A stretch of DNA of 64,000 nucleotides from NCBI GenBank assembly GCA_900315315.1, contig OMYT01000008.1, positions 27,585-91,584 of the forward strand, written 5' to 3'. Both the position numbers and the translations under genes were made by a program. Below the pieces are notes generated by a model. That model was not told the DNA's origin, searched no databases, and saw only the letters and a program-made list of their open reading frames with translations. Position 1 is the stretch's first letter. Every line of letters begins with the position of its first letter. This document shows positions 18,367 to 27,053 of the stretch, piece after piece. Source of the DNA: an uncultured Eubacteriales bacterium (GTDB taxonomy: Bacteria; Bacillota; Clostridia; Christensenellales; Aristaeellaceae).

Positions 18367-19967
18367 GAATCCCGTCCCCTTTTGCGGACTTTGGAGACGA
18401 TTGCCTGAATGCCGTTTTTCGGTTCCTCATGCGGCCGGTACCCGTATCCGTAACCGTAGCCGTATTTTCCGCCGTAGTAGCGGTAGGCGTAGCGTCCCTT
18501 CCGGATGGAGTTCATCGTCACTTTGTTGATGATACAGCCGAGAATCGGGGTGCCGGCCTGCCGCAGCAGGGATACCGCTTCCTTCAGGGACTTGCTGTGG
18601 GTCTGGTTGTATTCCAGCACCAGCATGCTGCCGTCGCACCGGCGGGCGATCTCCGCCGCGTCCACCACCGCGCCCAGCGGCGGGGTGTCCACCACAACCA
18701 GGTCGAACTCCCCGGTCACGGATTCCATCAACTGATCGAATTCCGGAGAGGTCAGCAGGGACAGCGGTGTTTTGATGTTGACACCTTCCGGTAGCAGGTA
18801 AAGGTTCGGGATGTTGGTTGTGTAGACGGCGTTCGCCAGTGTGCACTGTCCGCTCAGCAGATGGGCCAGGCCCATCGCCTGCTCCCCCATCTGGATGTTG
18901 TACTGGGTTTTCATCACGGACATGCGCAGGTCCGCGTCAATCAGTAGCACTTTCTTTCCCCGGCGGGTCATGCCGATGGCGGTCTGCAACGCGATGAAGG
19001 ATTTACCTTCGTTGGCGCCGCAGCTGGTGATGAGCACCCGGCGGATGCTTTTGCCGACAAAAGTCATGCTGGAGCAGATGGTGTTGATGGCTTCCTCGCC
19101 GGCGTAGTCAAGCGCCAGGTTCCCGAGGAAGACCGCCCGCTGTTGCCCGTTTCCGGCCTCCGGCACGTCAATTTGGTTCGGCGCGTCCTCTTCGGCGGCA
19201 TTCTTTTCCATATCCTGCCGTGTCACCATGCCGAAGGTGGGAAGGCCCACAGCCTTTGTAATATCCTCGCTGTCCCGGATCCGGTCATCCAGCAGGAAAA
19301 TGAAGATCAGGATCAGCGCCATGCCCAGGCCGCCGACCAGCACGCCGGTGACCACCGTTCCCCGGACATCGGGATAGACGGGAGAATAGGGTGTCCGGGC
19401 CTTTTCCAGGATCTGCGGCTTGCGCAGTTCCATCTTGTTGACGATGTAGTCCTGCACAACCTCGGCGTAGGTGTCTGCCAGCAGCTTCGCTTCCTCCGGA
19501 TCGGGAGATTTAATTTTGATATACAGGAGATGGGAGTTCTTCGGGTTTTCCACGGAAACCATGTTGGCCAGTTGGCTGTAACTGTAGTCCAGGTTCAGCC
19601 GCTCGTCCACCATTTCGTGCACATGCCAGATCCGGAATACTTCCTGATAGTCCGTGGCCAGGGTCGATCCCAGCTGCAGGTCAGACAGGGAGATCGTCGT
19701 GTCCGATCCGGCGATATAGATCTTTGAGGTTGCCTGATAAATCGGTGTCACCATTTTGGTTACATAAAACCAGGCAATCAGGCCGCCGATCAGCGCCGCC
19801 AGCAGGATCCAGTGGATCTTTTCCAGCAGTCGGGTCATCAGGGCAATCCAGTCAATGCCGCTGTAATATCTGATCGTGTTATCCTGCTGGATCTCCGCTT
19901 CAGGCACGGTATGCGGCTGGACACCCATTTCCGCTTCGGTTCCGTGAAGTTCGTTACTCTTTGACAT
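18363..19967 (-). CDS. Wzz-like chain-length determinant fused to BY-family tyrosine kinase
   Basis: A single 534-residue protein joining the CpsC/Wzz transmembrane regulator and the CpsD/CapB tyrosine kinase. Membrane spans lie at residues ~52-69 and ~205-226, bracketing the extracytoplasmic Wzz domain. The kinase has Walker A 315-323 (CGANEGKSF), Walker A' 341-346 (LLIDAD) and Walker B 424-430 (VVVDTPP). A C-terminal cluster of nine tyrosines lies at 493-510, the usual autophosphorylation tail. I take ATG 19967, which overlaps the TAA of the upstream gene (TAATG) with AGAGGATC before it; an earlier in-frame ATG at 20096 lies inside that gene. Fusion of the two parts in a Gram-positive is less usual than separate genes. 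Confidence 0.93.
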   Translation of the reverse strand: MSKSNELHGTEAEMGVQPHTVPEAEIQQDNTIRYYSGIDWIALMTRLLEKIHWILLAALIGGLIAWFYVTKMVTPIYQATSKIYIAGSDTTISLSDLQLGSTLATDYQEVFRIWHVHEMVDERLNLDYSYSQLANMVSVENPKNSHLLYIKIKSPDPEEAKLLADTYAEVVQDYIVNKMELRKPQILEKARTPYSPVYPDVRGTVVTGVLVGGLGMALILIFIFLLDDRIRDSEDITKAVGLPTFGMVTRQDMEKNAAEEDAPNQIDVPEAGNGQQRAVFLGNLALDYAGEEAINTICSSMTFVGKSIRRVLITSCGANEGKSFIALQTAIGMTRRGKKVLLIDADLRMSVMKTQYNIQMGEQAMGLAHLLSGQCTLANAVYTTNIPNLYLLPEGVNIKTPLSLLTSPEFDQLMESVTGEFDLVVVDTPPLGAVVDAAEIARRCDGSMLVLEYNQTHSKSLKEAVSLLRQAGTPILGCIINKVTMNSIRKGRYAYRYYGGKYGYGYGYGYRPHEEPKNGIQAIVSKVRKRGRDS

Positions 19968-22900
19968 TACTGATCCTCTTCCGGTTCGTCGTAAACCCAG
20001 TGCACTTCCCTGTATCCGTCCTTGCAGGCCGTCGGCTTTCCGTCCGCGCCATAGTATTTTTCCGAGATCCGGTTCAGCGCATCGTCGTATTCCCATACCA
20101 CCTTGACATAAACATCCTTCAGCGGCATGGGTTTGTCCGCCTCGTCAAACCAGGCTTCGCTGGTCTTGTGCTTATCGTCCATCCAGGTCCGTTCGACTTT
20201 GTGGTAGCCGTCCGTGCTCAGAATCGGTTCTTCCCGGGTGCCCAGGTACCATTCCTTTGCGACCAGGCCCTTTTCGTCATATTCCCGCATCCGCACAGCG
20301 TAACCGCTTTTGCAGAGGATCGGTACATCATCCGGGCCGAAATAGCGTTCGCAGATGTTTTGTTTCCTGTCATCGAACTCCCGGGTAACTTTCACGTAGG
20401 TATTGTCCTTCGCTTCAGTCGGAAGTCCCTCCTCGTTGAACCACGCTTCGCTCGTCGCGTGCTTGTCGTCCAGCCAGGTCCGTTCGATCCGGTGGTATCC
20501 GTCCGCGTTCCGGACAGGTTCTTCGTTGATGCCCAGATACCATTCCTTCGCAACCAGGTCCTGCCCGTCATATTCCCGCATTCGCACGGCATAGCCGTCT
20601 TTGCTGAGAACAGGAGCGCCGTCGGGCCCGTAATAGCGTTCGCAGATGTTCTGCTTCCTGTCGTTGAACTCCCGGGTGATCTTCGCGTAAGGATTGTCCT
20701 TGATCGTTGTCAGTCGGTCCTGTTCATCATACCACGCTTCGCTCGTCGCGTGCTTGTCGTCCAGCCAGGTGCGCTCAATGCGATGATATCCGTCTGCATT
20801 CCGGACAGGTTCTTCTGCGGTACCGAGATACCATTCCGCGGCAACATACCCGCCTTCGTCGTAGCTGCGCCGCAGCACCGCGTATCCGGTGTCTCTCAGG
20901 ATCAGATTTCCGTTGCCGTCAAGATAGCGTTCCTCGGTCATTCGTCCGTCATCGTCATAGGCGCGCGTCAGGGCGGCGTAACCGTTCTTGCACAGGATCG
21001 GCTGATGATCCCCGTCAAAGTACCGCTCCGCTATGGTTTTACCATTCTCGTCATAATCCCGCTCGATGCGGGCGTAGCTGTCTTTTACAGCCAGCGGGGC
21101 TCCGGTTTCGTCGAACCAGGCTTCGCAGGTCGCGTGCTTGTCGTCCAGCCAGGTCCGGTCGATTTTGTGGTATCCGTCCTTGCAGCGGACGGGTTCCTCT
21201 TTAGTACCGAGATACCATTCCGAGGCGGTCCGTCCGTTTTCATCATAGGTGCGCCGCAGGATCGCGTACTGCGAGCTGTTCAGCTTTAGCTGGCCGCTGC
21301 CGTCCAGATAGCGCTCCTCGGTCATCCGTCCGTCCTCGTCATAATCCCGTGTCAGGCCGGCATAGCCGTTTTTGCAGTCCGTCGGCTTCCCTTCCGCATC
21401 GAAATAGCGCTCCGCCACAGTCTTGCCGTTCCCGGCAAAATCCCGCTCAATCCGGACGTAGATGTCTTTCGTCGCGATCGGAAGGTTCTGCTCGTCAAAC
21501 CAGGCTTCGCTGGTTGCGTGCTTGTCGTCCAGCCAGGTACGGTCAATCCGGTGATACCCGTCTTTGCAGCGGACGGGTTCGTCTTCGGTTCCCCAGTAAG
21601 CGATCTGAAGGGGATAACCCTTTTCGCTGTTTTCCCGGGTGAACTTGTGGTATCCGCCCTTGCATACGGCGTTGCCGCCGTCCGGCAGATAGTAGGCTTC
21701 CTCCGTCAGGAATCCCTGTTCATCCTTCTTCTGGATCCGGAAAGCGTAACCGTCGGAAATGGTCATCAGCTTCCCGTCCGTCCCGTAGTATTCCGTCAGG
21801 ACACCCTTCGTTTCCTGTTCCGGTTCAACCCCGGGAGCGGTATACTCCGTAAAAGTCAGATCCTGCAGCGGAATGTTCCGTACATAGGTATATTCCTTTT
21901 CAGGGATCTTCATCAGGTTGCCGTCCGCGTCGTAATAGCGGGTGGAGATGGTTCCACCCTCGCTATCGTACTCGGTCACGGTTTCGGCGTACCCGGCCTT
22001 GGTCATAACCCGGTGGCCCGTCTGATCCAGATAGGTTTTCTTCGTCACCTTGCCGTTGCCGTTGTATTCCATCCGGACTTCGTGGTAGCCGTTCTCCCCG
22101 TCAATCGGGTCCCCGTTGGCCCAGTAGCTTTCGCTGATCTTTTTGTCCCCGTCCCACTCGCTCCGGATCTCGGTCGCGTTTTCCTTTGCGGCCACTGCCC
22201 GGCCCTCGCTGTCGAACCAGGCTTCGGATGTGACCCTGCCCTCTTTGTTGTATCCGTAAACGGTTTTCGCGTAGCCGTCCTTTCCGTTCACCGGGGTCTT
22301 CTGATCCGTCCCGAGAAACAGTTTTTCAGTCAGGCGCTTCCTGTCATAGGTGTTTTTTTCGGTTGCGTATCCCGCGCTGGCGATAATCGGGTTGTTTTCC
22401 GTGTCATAATAGTCGATCTGCGCCACCTTGCCCGTCTTGTAAGTGTTCCTGTACCAGGCATAACCGTAATCCGGAACGATCATCGGCTGGTCGTTCACAT
22501 CGTAATAACGTTCAGAGGCAATCCAGTTTCTGTTTCCCGCAAAGGTCCGGACAACCTTGCTGTAGCCTTCCTGGCAGTTTCCCCGGACCCCCTCGTCCAC
22601 GTAGTAGGTCTCCTCAAGCACGCGGTTCTTGGTAGTGGGAAGCTTGGTGACGCCGCAGTACCCGCGTTTGGTATAGAACAGGCTGCCGTCCGCGTTGTAG
22701 TACATCTCGGTCCGGACTGTACTGCTGGGGACATAGGTATACAGTGCGTAGGCCCATCCCTCCGGGCCTGCTGTCAGCTGTTCATGTTCGTCATAGTAGC
22801 GGGTCGCGTGGTTGCGTCCTTTCACGATGTCGTTTTTGACCCTGGCATACCCCTTCTTTTTGTTCATGAAGAGGGATCCGTCCGCGTTGTAGTAGGCAAT

Positions 22901-23500
22901 CTCGAGCTCATCCCGCCCGTTGAATACGTGTACTTCCTGGGCATAACCGTCCGGTCCCTGGGCAGGCTTGCCTTCCCCGTCAACCCACGACGCCTTGCAA
23001 AGCTTCCAATACCTCGTGTACTCGAATTCCTGATGCGGCTCGATAACGTTTCCCTGATCGTCGTAATAGTACGTGTCCAGGATCATCGCGCTCTTATACT
23101 TGCGGGTGATCATGGCATAACCATCCGGGCCGTCGACCAGGTTGCCGTCCTTGTCGTACCATTCCCGTTTGACCAGGACTTTTTTGTTGAATTTGCTCTT
23201 GATATAGGCATAACCGTCCCGGTTGTTGACCAGGTTGCCCGCCTTGTCCAGGTACTCTTCCTTCACCACCACGTTATTCGTGCCGTAGGTATACCGTACC
23301 GTGGCATAGCCTTTGTCGTCCGGTACCGTGAGAGCGCCGTTCCGGTCCACATAGGATGTGGAGAGAACAATCTTCCCCCACCGGTCCTTCTCGCTCACCT
23401 GTTTCAGGTTGGTGGACAGTTCCGCGTGCGCGGCGAAACTTGTCGCCAAAGCCGTTGCCAGCAGCAACAGAATAAAGACACTTACAATTATCTTTTTCAT
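19967..23500 (-). CDS. Giant secreted repeat protein, first gene after LoaP
   Basis: A 1177-residue exported protein with signal peptide MKKIIVSVFILLLLATALATSF. The rest consists of about 36 tandem units of ~31-33 residues with consensus E-x-[YW]-[YFL]-D-x(2)-G-x-P, then K-[DN]-GY-[AH], then R-x-[YW]-[DL]-[ED]-[DE]. Pattern examples are ERYFDAEGKP, CKNGYA, TRDYDEDG. In the C-terminal half the units form longer blocks of 4-5 units marked by RTWLDDKHATSEAW, recurring with near-identical DNA, which indicates recent duplication. No sorting motif, lipobox or enzymatic motif is seen. It resembles other Tyr/Asp/Gly repeat (YwqK or YD-like) surface proteins but matches none exactly. A role as structural or carbohydrate-binding partner of the polymer is inference from position. 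Confidence 0.85.
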   Translation of the reverse strand: MKKIIVSVFILLLLATALATSFAAHAELSTNLKQVSEKDRWGKIVLSTSYVDRNGALTVPDDKGYATVRYTYGTNNVVVKEEYLDKAGNLVNNRDGYAYIKSKFNKKVLVKREWYDKDGNLVDGPDGYAMITRKYKSAMILDTYYYDDQGNVIEPHQEFEYTRYWKLCKASWVDGEGKPAQGPDGYAQEVHVFNGRDELEIAYYNADGSLFMNKKKGYARVKNDIVKGRNHATRYYDEHEQLTAGPEGWAYALYTYVPSSTVRTEMYYNADGSLFYTKRGYCGVTKLPTTKNRVLEETYYVDEGVRGNCQEGYSKVVRTFAGNRNWIASERYYDVNDQPMIVPDYGYAWYRNTYKTGKVAQIDYYDTENNPIIASAGYATEKNTYDRKRLTEKLFLGTDQKTPVNGKDGYAKTVYGYNKEGRVTSEAWFDSEGRAVAAKENATEIRSEWDGDKKISESYWANGDPIDGENGYHEVRMEYNGNGKVTKKTYLDQTGHRVMTKAGYAETVTEYDSEGGTISTRYYDADGNLMKIPEKEYTYVRNIPLQDLTFTEYTAPGVEPEQETKGVLTEYYGTDGKLMTISDGYAFRIQKKDEQGFLTEEAYYLPDGGNAVCKGGYHKFTRENSEKGYPLQIAYWGTEDEPVRCKDGYHRIDRTWLDDKHATSEAWFDEQNLPIATKDIYVRIERDFAGNGKTVAERYFDAEGKPTDCKNGYAGLTRDYDEDGRMTEERYLDGSGQLKLNSSQYAILRRTYDENGRTASEWYLGTKEEPVRCKDGYHKIDRTWLDDKHATCEAWFDETGAPLAVKDSYARIERDYDENGKTIAERYFDGDHQPILCKNGYAALTRAYDDDGRMTEERYLDGNGNLILRDTGYAVLRRSYDEGGYVAAEWYLGTAEEPVRNADGYHRIERTWLDDKHATSEAWYDEQDRLTTIKDNPYAKITREFNDRKQNICERYYGPDGAPVLSKDGYAVRMREYDGQDLVAKEWYLGINEEPVRNADGYHRIERTWLDDKHATSEAWFNEEGLPTEAKDNTYVKVTREFDDRKQNICERYFGPDDVPILCKSGYAVRMREYDEKGLVAKEWYLGTREEPILSTDGYHKVERTWMDDKHKTSEAWFDEADKPMPLKDVYVKVVWEYDDALNRISEKYYGADGKPTACKDGYREVHWVYDEPEEDQ

Positions 23501-23549
23501 ATTTCTCCTGTACTCAGATTATTCTGGTTTGCTCGATCCTGTCAAAGCC

Positions 23550-23569
23550 GTTACAGTCAGAGCTGTAAC
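23550..23569 (-). promoter_or_regulatory. Stem-loop after loaP, candidate LoaP recruitment hairpin
   Basis: Immediately after the loaP stop codon the RNA-sense strand carries a perfect 7-bp stem GTTACAG / CTGTAAC around the hexaloop CTCTGA. It is extendable by two further pairs across one mismatch. There is no U-tract, so it is not an ordinary terminator. LoaP proteins are known to act through an RNA hairpin in the leader of the operon they antiterminate. The placement here, between loaP and the first structural gene 50 bp farther on, fits such a site. The assignment is inference. Confidence 0.5.
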
Positions 23570-23576
23570 TGCCTCC

Positions 23577-24083
23577 TCATTCCTTCAGTTCGACAATCTC
23601 ATACTCCACCCAGGTTCTCACAAGCTGTTTTGCGAAAGGAATCTCAATCATCATCCGGGATCCCCGGTGATCGACCTTGACAATCCGTGTTTCCAGGCCC
23701 TCGAATGCGCCGTCGCAGATCCGGATGCGGTCGCCTTCCCGATAAACCTGTGTTTTGCCGATGACACCGTCGCTTTTGAGAAGCGTCAGTGCAAAAGCTT
23801 CGTCGTTCCCTTTCAGTTCATAGTTCCTGTCCGAATCCGACAGACAGCGGATCACTTCGTGCATTCTCCAGAGTTCCGTTATCGTCGGCTTGTCGTCTTC
23901 GTCCTCAAAATAGAGAAACAGATATCCCGGCAGAAGGTCGTGTATGATATCTACGCTTTTTCCTTTGCTCCAGGTATGCTGTACCTGCTTCGGACTGATG
24001 GCGCGGCAGCCGAAACGTTCCGCCGCGATCTTCGCCAGCGTATTGCATTTCGCTGTCTCACAGAACAGGCAATAGATCACCAT
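23577..24083 (-). CDS. loaP: NusG-paralog processive antiterminator, LoaP type
   Basis: A 168-residue specialised NusG homologue. The NGN domain starts MVIYCLFCETAKCNTLAKIA and includes LLPGYLFLYFEDEDD (the GYLF/GYVF strand of NusG). The KOW domain is at the C-terminus (REGDRIRICDGAFEGLETRI). LoaP proteins modify RNA polymerase on long polysaccharide or antibiotic operons and suppress termination. I start at ATG 24083 because it begins the NGN domain and has GGAG upstream; the first in-frame ATG (24131) adds 16 unconserved residues. It has its own sigma-A promoter and heads the capsule locus, so it likely lets RNA polymerase read through a very long transcript. Confidence 0.85.
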   Translation of the reverse strand: MVIYCLFCETAKCNTLAKIAAERFGCRAISPKQVQHTWSKGKSVDIIHDLLPGYLFLYFEDEDDKPTITELWRMHEVIRCLSDSDRNYELKGNDEAFALTLLKSDGVIGKTQVYREGDRIRICDGAFEGLETRIVKVDHRGSRMMIEIPFAKQLVRTWVEYEIVELKE

Positions 24084-24237
24084 GCCGCACCACTCCAGAA
24101 CATAGCTTCGCCGTGACAGTATGCTCCGCATCCTGCCCCGGTCTCCGGATACATCTTCGGATGTCTTTCAGCCCGGCAAGTGACATCGGTGCTGCAGTTG
24201 CATCCATCCGGAAAAAGTTACATAGTTATGCAAAGCT

Positions 24238-24266
24238 ATTATAGCACAAAACTTCGTGTAATTCAA
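24238..24266 (-). promoter_or_regulatory. Sigma-A promoter of loaP and the capsule locus
   Basis: On the minus strand TTGAAT and TATAAT are separated by exactly 17 bp, with TG one base before the -10 (extended -10). Start of transcription would be near 24231, leaving a ~150-nt leader before the loaP ATG. That leader contains a small ACATC/GATGT hairpin. This is the best promoter seen for the polysaccharide locus. Confidence 0.82.
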
Positions 24267-24305
24267 TTCTTTTGCGATTTGCGGCAGATTTTTTTGCGGT
24301 CATAT

Positions 24306-25203
24306 TTAACAGTTTTCCAGAAAAGCCTCGATATACCCGGCAGCCTCGTTCACGGGGTCGCCCTGCATATCCAGCCAGATGATGCGGGGGTCCCGCCGGA
24401 ACCAGGTCATCTGCCGCTTGGCAAACTTCTTGATGGCGTTGCCGAGTTCCTCCACCATCTGCCCGTACCCGATCTTCCCGGTCAGGTACCAGGTCAGGTA
24501 TTTGTATTCCAGGCCCAGCTTGACGAGGAATTCTTCGCTGACGCCGTCCTCCAGCATCGCGCGGACTTCGTCCGCCATGCCTTCCTGCAGCCGGCGCTCC
24601 AGCCGCTCGTCTATGCGCTGCTTCAGGATCTCCCGGGGCCAGGTGACGCCGAACTTCAGCAGTTCATACCGCGGGTTCTTTCTCCCCGGATGGTAGTCGT
24701 CCGCTTCCAGCCGTTCCAGCGCCCGCATGACCCGGTGACGGTTTTTCGGATCGATCTCCGTGTCCGGCAGCTTTTCCTTCAGCATCTCATACAGGGCAGG
24801 CGTGTCAAAAGTCTCCAGATGCGCCCGGAGATCATGGTCCGGGGATTTGTCGCTCAGTTCATACCCGTCGGCCACGGCGTCCACATACAGGCCCGTACCG
24901 CCGACCAGGAAAGGAACCGCGCCGCGGGAAAGGATCCCGTCGATCGCCGTATAGGCAAGGCGCTGGAAGTCGGCCATGGAAAAAAACTCCCCCGGCTCGC
25001 ATATGTCCAGCAGATGATGGGGTACGCCCTTCATCTCCTCCGCCGTCACCTTGCCTGAACCCAGGTCCATCCGACGGTATACCTGCCGCGAATCCGCGGA
25101 TACGATCTCCCCGCCGAAGCGCCCCGCAAGTTCAATCCCCAGGGAAGATTTCCCCGAGGCATTGGTCCCCTCAATGACAATCAGTTTCGGTAAAATATTT
25201 CAT
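24306..25203 (-). pseudogene. miaA: tRNA dimethylallyltransferase with apparent frameshift at the start codon
   Basis: MiaA adds a dimethylallyl group to A37 of tRNAs reading UNN codons. The P-loop (GTNASGKSS), the VSADSRQVYRRMDLGSGK block, GVPHHLLDICEP, FLVGGTGLYVDAV and the C-terminal KRQMTWFRRDPRI are all present in one frame from about 25196 to 24306. That frame has no ATG, GTG or TTG before the P-loop. The expected start ATG at 25203, with AAGGA in front, is in another frame. Removing one T from the run at about 25194 would join them and give ~298 residues, the normal size. So either the T-run holds a 1-nt insertion (real or sequencing error), or translation starts at AUU 25196. The rest of the gene is intact and probably functional. 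Confidence 0.85.
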
Positions 25204-25267
25204 CATTCCTTACCCATCAAAATAAAACCCCATACAGGCCGAAGGGATTAGGGGTTCGTCGCGCCCG

Positions 25268-25292
25268 GAAAACTGTCCAGTGGACAGTTTTC
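25268..25292. repeat. 25-bp perfect intergenic palindrome
   Basis: Perfect inverted repeat with 12-bp arms (gaaaactgtcca / tggacagttttc) around a single g. It lies between the zinc-ribbon gene and miaA, beside a partial copy of the GATCGGAAAGCCC-type interspersed element at 25311-25335. It may act as a bidirectional transcript end, although U-tracts are short, or be part of a dispersed repeat family. Confidence 0.7.
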
Positions 25293-25334
25293 AGCAGAGA
25301 ACGGGCGGTAGCCCAGGAAGATCGGAAAGCCCCC

Positions 25335-26039
25335 TTAAGATCCCAGTATCCCGTCCAGATACTCCGTCTTTCCTCCTGTTTTCCCCGCGTAAGCCTGAAC
25401 CAGGGACTGCACCAGCAGTTCCTGCTGTTCCGGGAGCAGCTTCCCGTCCTTTTTGATCTCCTTGATCATCTTGGCGATCGGCACCGCCAGCTTCTTGTCC
25501 TTGTTCCGCTCCAGCCGGATCCCGAACCAGTTGCCCATGATCTCGTTGTTCCCTTCCAGGAATATTTCGAGATATTCCCGGCACAGCCGCTGGAGATACT
25601 CCCGCTGCTTCTGCTGCGGATCGTCAAACAGCGCGCAGGTTTCCTGCAGCTGCGGATCGTCAAACAGCTGGGCGCGCATCCTGTCGCGCCGCTCCCCGGA
25701 GAAATTGCCCGGCGTCCGGTATATTTCGAGGATATAGCACTTGATAATGGAGAAATCCAGGGCGATAACGCGCTTCTTTTTCTGCTCCTCCGTACCGACG
25801 AACAGCAGCTCCCATTTGATCTCCCGGCTGTCCGGGCAGGCGTTCAGGCCCTGGTTTAAAATCTTCTTCCGGTCCGGGAAGCTGGTCACGGCCAATGCCT
25901 TCCGGATCCACTTTTCCGCTTCCTCGTCCCGGGGCTCGTCCGGATTCACCGCTTCCGGCAGCTTTGCGCCGCAGTAAGGGCAGAAGGCCATGCCTTCGCC
26001 GTCGATCTTCTTTCCGCACTGAATGCAGGTCATGCTCAT
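25335..26039 (-). CDS. Zinc-ribbon domain protein of unknown function
   Basis: A 234-residue cytoplasmic protein. The N-terminal zinc ribbon CIQCGKKIDGEGMAFCPYCG has two CxxC pairs. A helical region of ~190 residues follows, containing WIRKALAVTSFPDRKKILNQ (TPR-like in look) and ending YLDGILGS. No catalytic motif is apparent. The ATG at 26039 has AAGGAGA at good distance. It lies 18 bp after an aldo/keto reductase gene and is probably co-transcribed with it. Zinc binding is well supported by the cysteines; any role is unknown. Confidence 0.75.
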   Translation of the reverse strand: MSMTCIQCGKKIDGEGMAFCPYCGAKLPEAVNPDEPRDEEAEKWIRKALAVTSFPDRKKILNQGLNACPDSREIKWELLFVGTEEQKKKRVIALDFSIIKCYILEIYRTPGNFSGERRDRMRAQLFDDPQLQETCALFDDPQQKQREYLQRLCREYLEIFLEGNNEIMGNWFGIRLERNKDKKLAVPIAKMIKEIKKDGKLLPEQQELLVQSLVQAYAGKTGGKTEYLDGILGS

Positions 26040-26057
26040 TCCGTTTGTCTCCTTCCG

Positions 26058-27053
26058 TCACGCCTGGTCCAGAATCGTGTCGATCTTTTCCAGTTCTTCT
26101 TCCGTCAGCTCCGGCGCGTTCAGCGCCTGCACGTTCTCCCGGATCTGCTCCGGCCGGCTGGCGCCGATCAGGGCGCTGGTCACCACCGGATCCCGCAGCA
26201 CCCACTGCAGGGCCAGCTGCGTCAGCGTCTCTCCTCTCGCGTCCGCGATCGTCTTCAGGCTCCGGATCGTCTGCAGCGTCTTTTCGTCCAGCCGGTCCGC
26301 CTTCAGGTAGCGGCCGTCCCGGGCCATCCGGGAATCCTCCGGGATTCCGTTCAGGTATTTCCCGGTCAGCAGGCCGTTGGCCAGCGGTGCGAAAGCGATC
26401 GCACCGACGCCTTCCTCCCGCAGCACCTCCGTCAGGCCCTGCTCGATCCTCCGGTTCAGCATCGAATAGTTCGGCTGGTGAATCAGGCAGGGCGTGCCCA
26501 GCCTGCGCAGCTCCCGGATTGCCCGCCGCGCCTGGTCTGGATCGTAGTAATTGCTGATGCCGGCATACAGGGCTTTCCCGCTCCGGACAATCTGGTCCAG
26601 CGCGCCCATGGTCTCCTCCACGGGCGTCTCCGGGTCCGGCCGGTGATGATAGAACACGTCCACATAGTCAACGTGCATCCGCTTCAGGCTCTGATCGATG
26701 CTGGCGATCAGGTACTTCCTGCTGCCGCGGTCTCCGTAAGGCCCGGCCCACATGTCATACCCGGCCTTGGTGGAAAGGAACAGCTCGTCCCGGTGCGTGT
26801 GCCAGTCCGCGTCCATGTGGAGGCCGAAGTTCCGCTCCGCTTCCCCGTAGGGCGGGCCGTAGTTGTTGGCCAGGTCAAAGTGGGTAATGCCCAGGTCAAA
26901 GGCGGTGCGCAGCAGCGCCCGCTGGTCCGTGAAGGGCGTAATGTTCCCGAAATTGTGCCACAGGCCCAGGGAAATCCCCGGCAGCAGCACGCCGCTCCTG
27001 CCGCAGCGGCGGTAGGTCATCTTCTCATATCGGTCAGCCGCAGGTTTATACAT
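26058..27053 (-). CDS. Aldo/keto reductase, YghZ/glyceraldehyde-3-phosphate reductase-like
   Basis: A 331-residue member of the AKR14/KvAP-beta-like group. Hallmarks are MTYRRCGRSGVLLPGISLGLW, then HFDLANNYGPPYGEAE, KAGYDMWAGPYGD, YVDVFYHHRPDPETP and LQWVLRDPVVTSALIG. These match E. coli YghZ, which reduces L-glyceraldehyde 3-phosphate and methylglyoxal. The catalytic Asp, Tyr, Lys and His are all present. It overlaps the upstream aldo/keto reductase by 8 bp. Substrate assignment is by family similarity; a detoxifying role for reactive aldehydes is plausible. Confidence 0.88.
   Translation of the reverse strand: MYKPAADRYEKMTYRRCGRSGVLLPGISLGLWHNFGNITPFTDQRALLRTAFDLGITHFDLANNYGPPYGEAERNFGLHMDADWHTHRDELFLSTKAGYDMWAGPYGDRGSRKYLIASIDQSLKRMHVDYVDVFYHHRPDPETPVEETMGALDQIVRSGKALYAGISNYYDPDQARRAIRELRRLGTPCLIHQPNYSMLNRRIEQGLTEVLREEGVGAIAFAPLANGLLTGKYLNGIPEDSRMARDGRYLKADRLDEKTLQTIRSLKTIADARGETLTQLALQWVLRDPVVTSALIGASRPEQIRENVQALNAPELTEEELEKIDTILDQA

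Noticed and set aside
18363-20096. BY-kinase start at 20096
   Set aside because: It would overlap the upstream gene by 130 bp with unconserved residues; ATG 19967 has a ribosome site and TAATG coupling.
19967-23500. CRISPR array or RHS/YD-repeat toxin
   Set aside because: Repeats are coding, continuous, without spacers. There is no RHS core motif or C-terminal toxin, and it ends in ordinary repeat sequence.
21518-23680. A 720-codon plus-strand open frame and a 442-codon one at 19961-21289
   Set aside because: Both are antisense to the repeat-protein gene. They are Val/Arg/Pro-rich mirror images of its repeats, have no ribosome site, and the minus-strand gene has signal peptide and operon context.
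24084-24237. JUMPstart/ops element (RfaH-type) or riboswitch in the loaP leader
   Set aside because: No GGCGGTAG-type ops sequence and no recognisable riboswitch core; only a small 5-bp hairpin.
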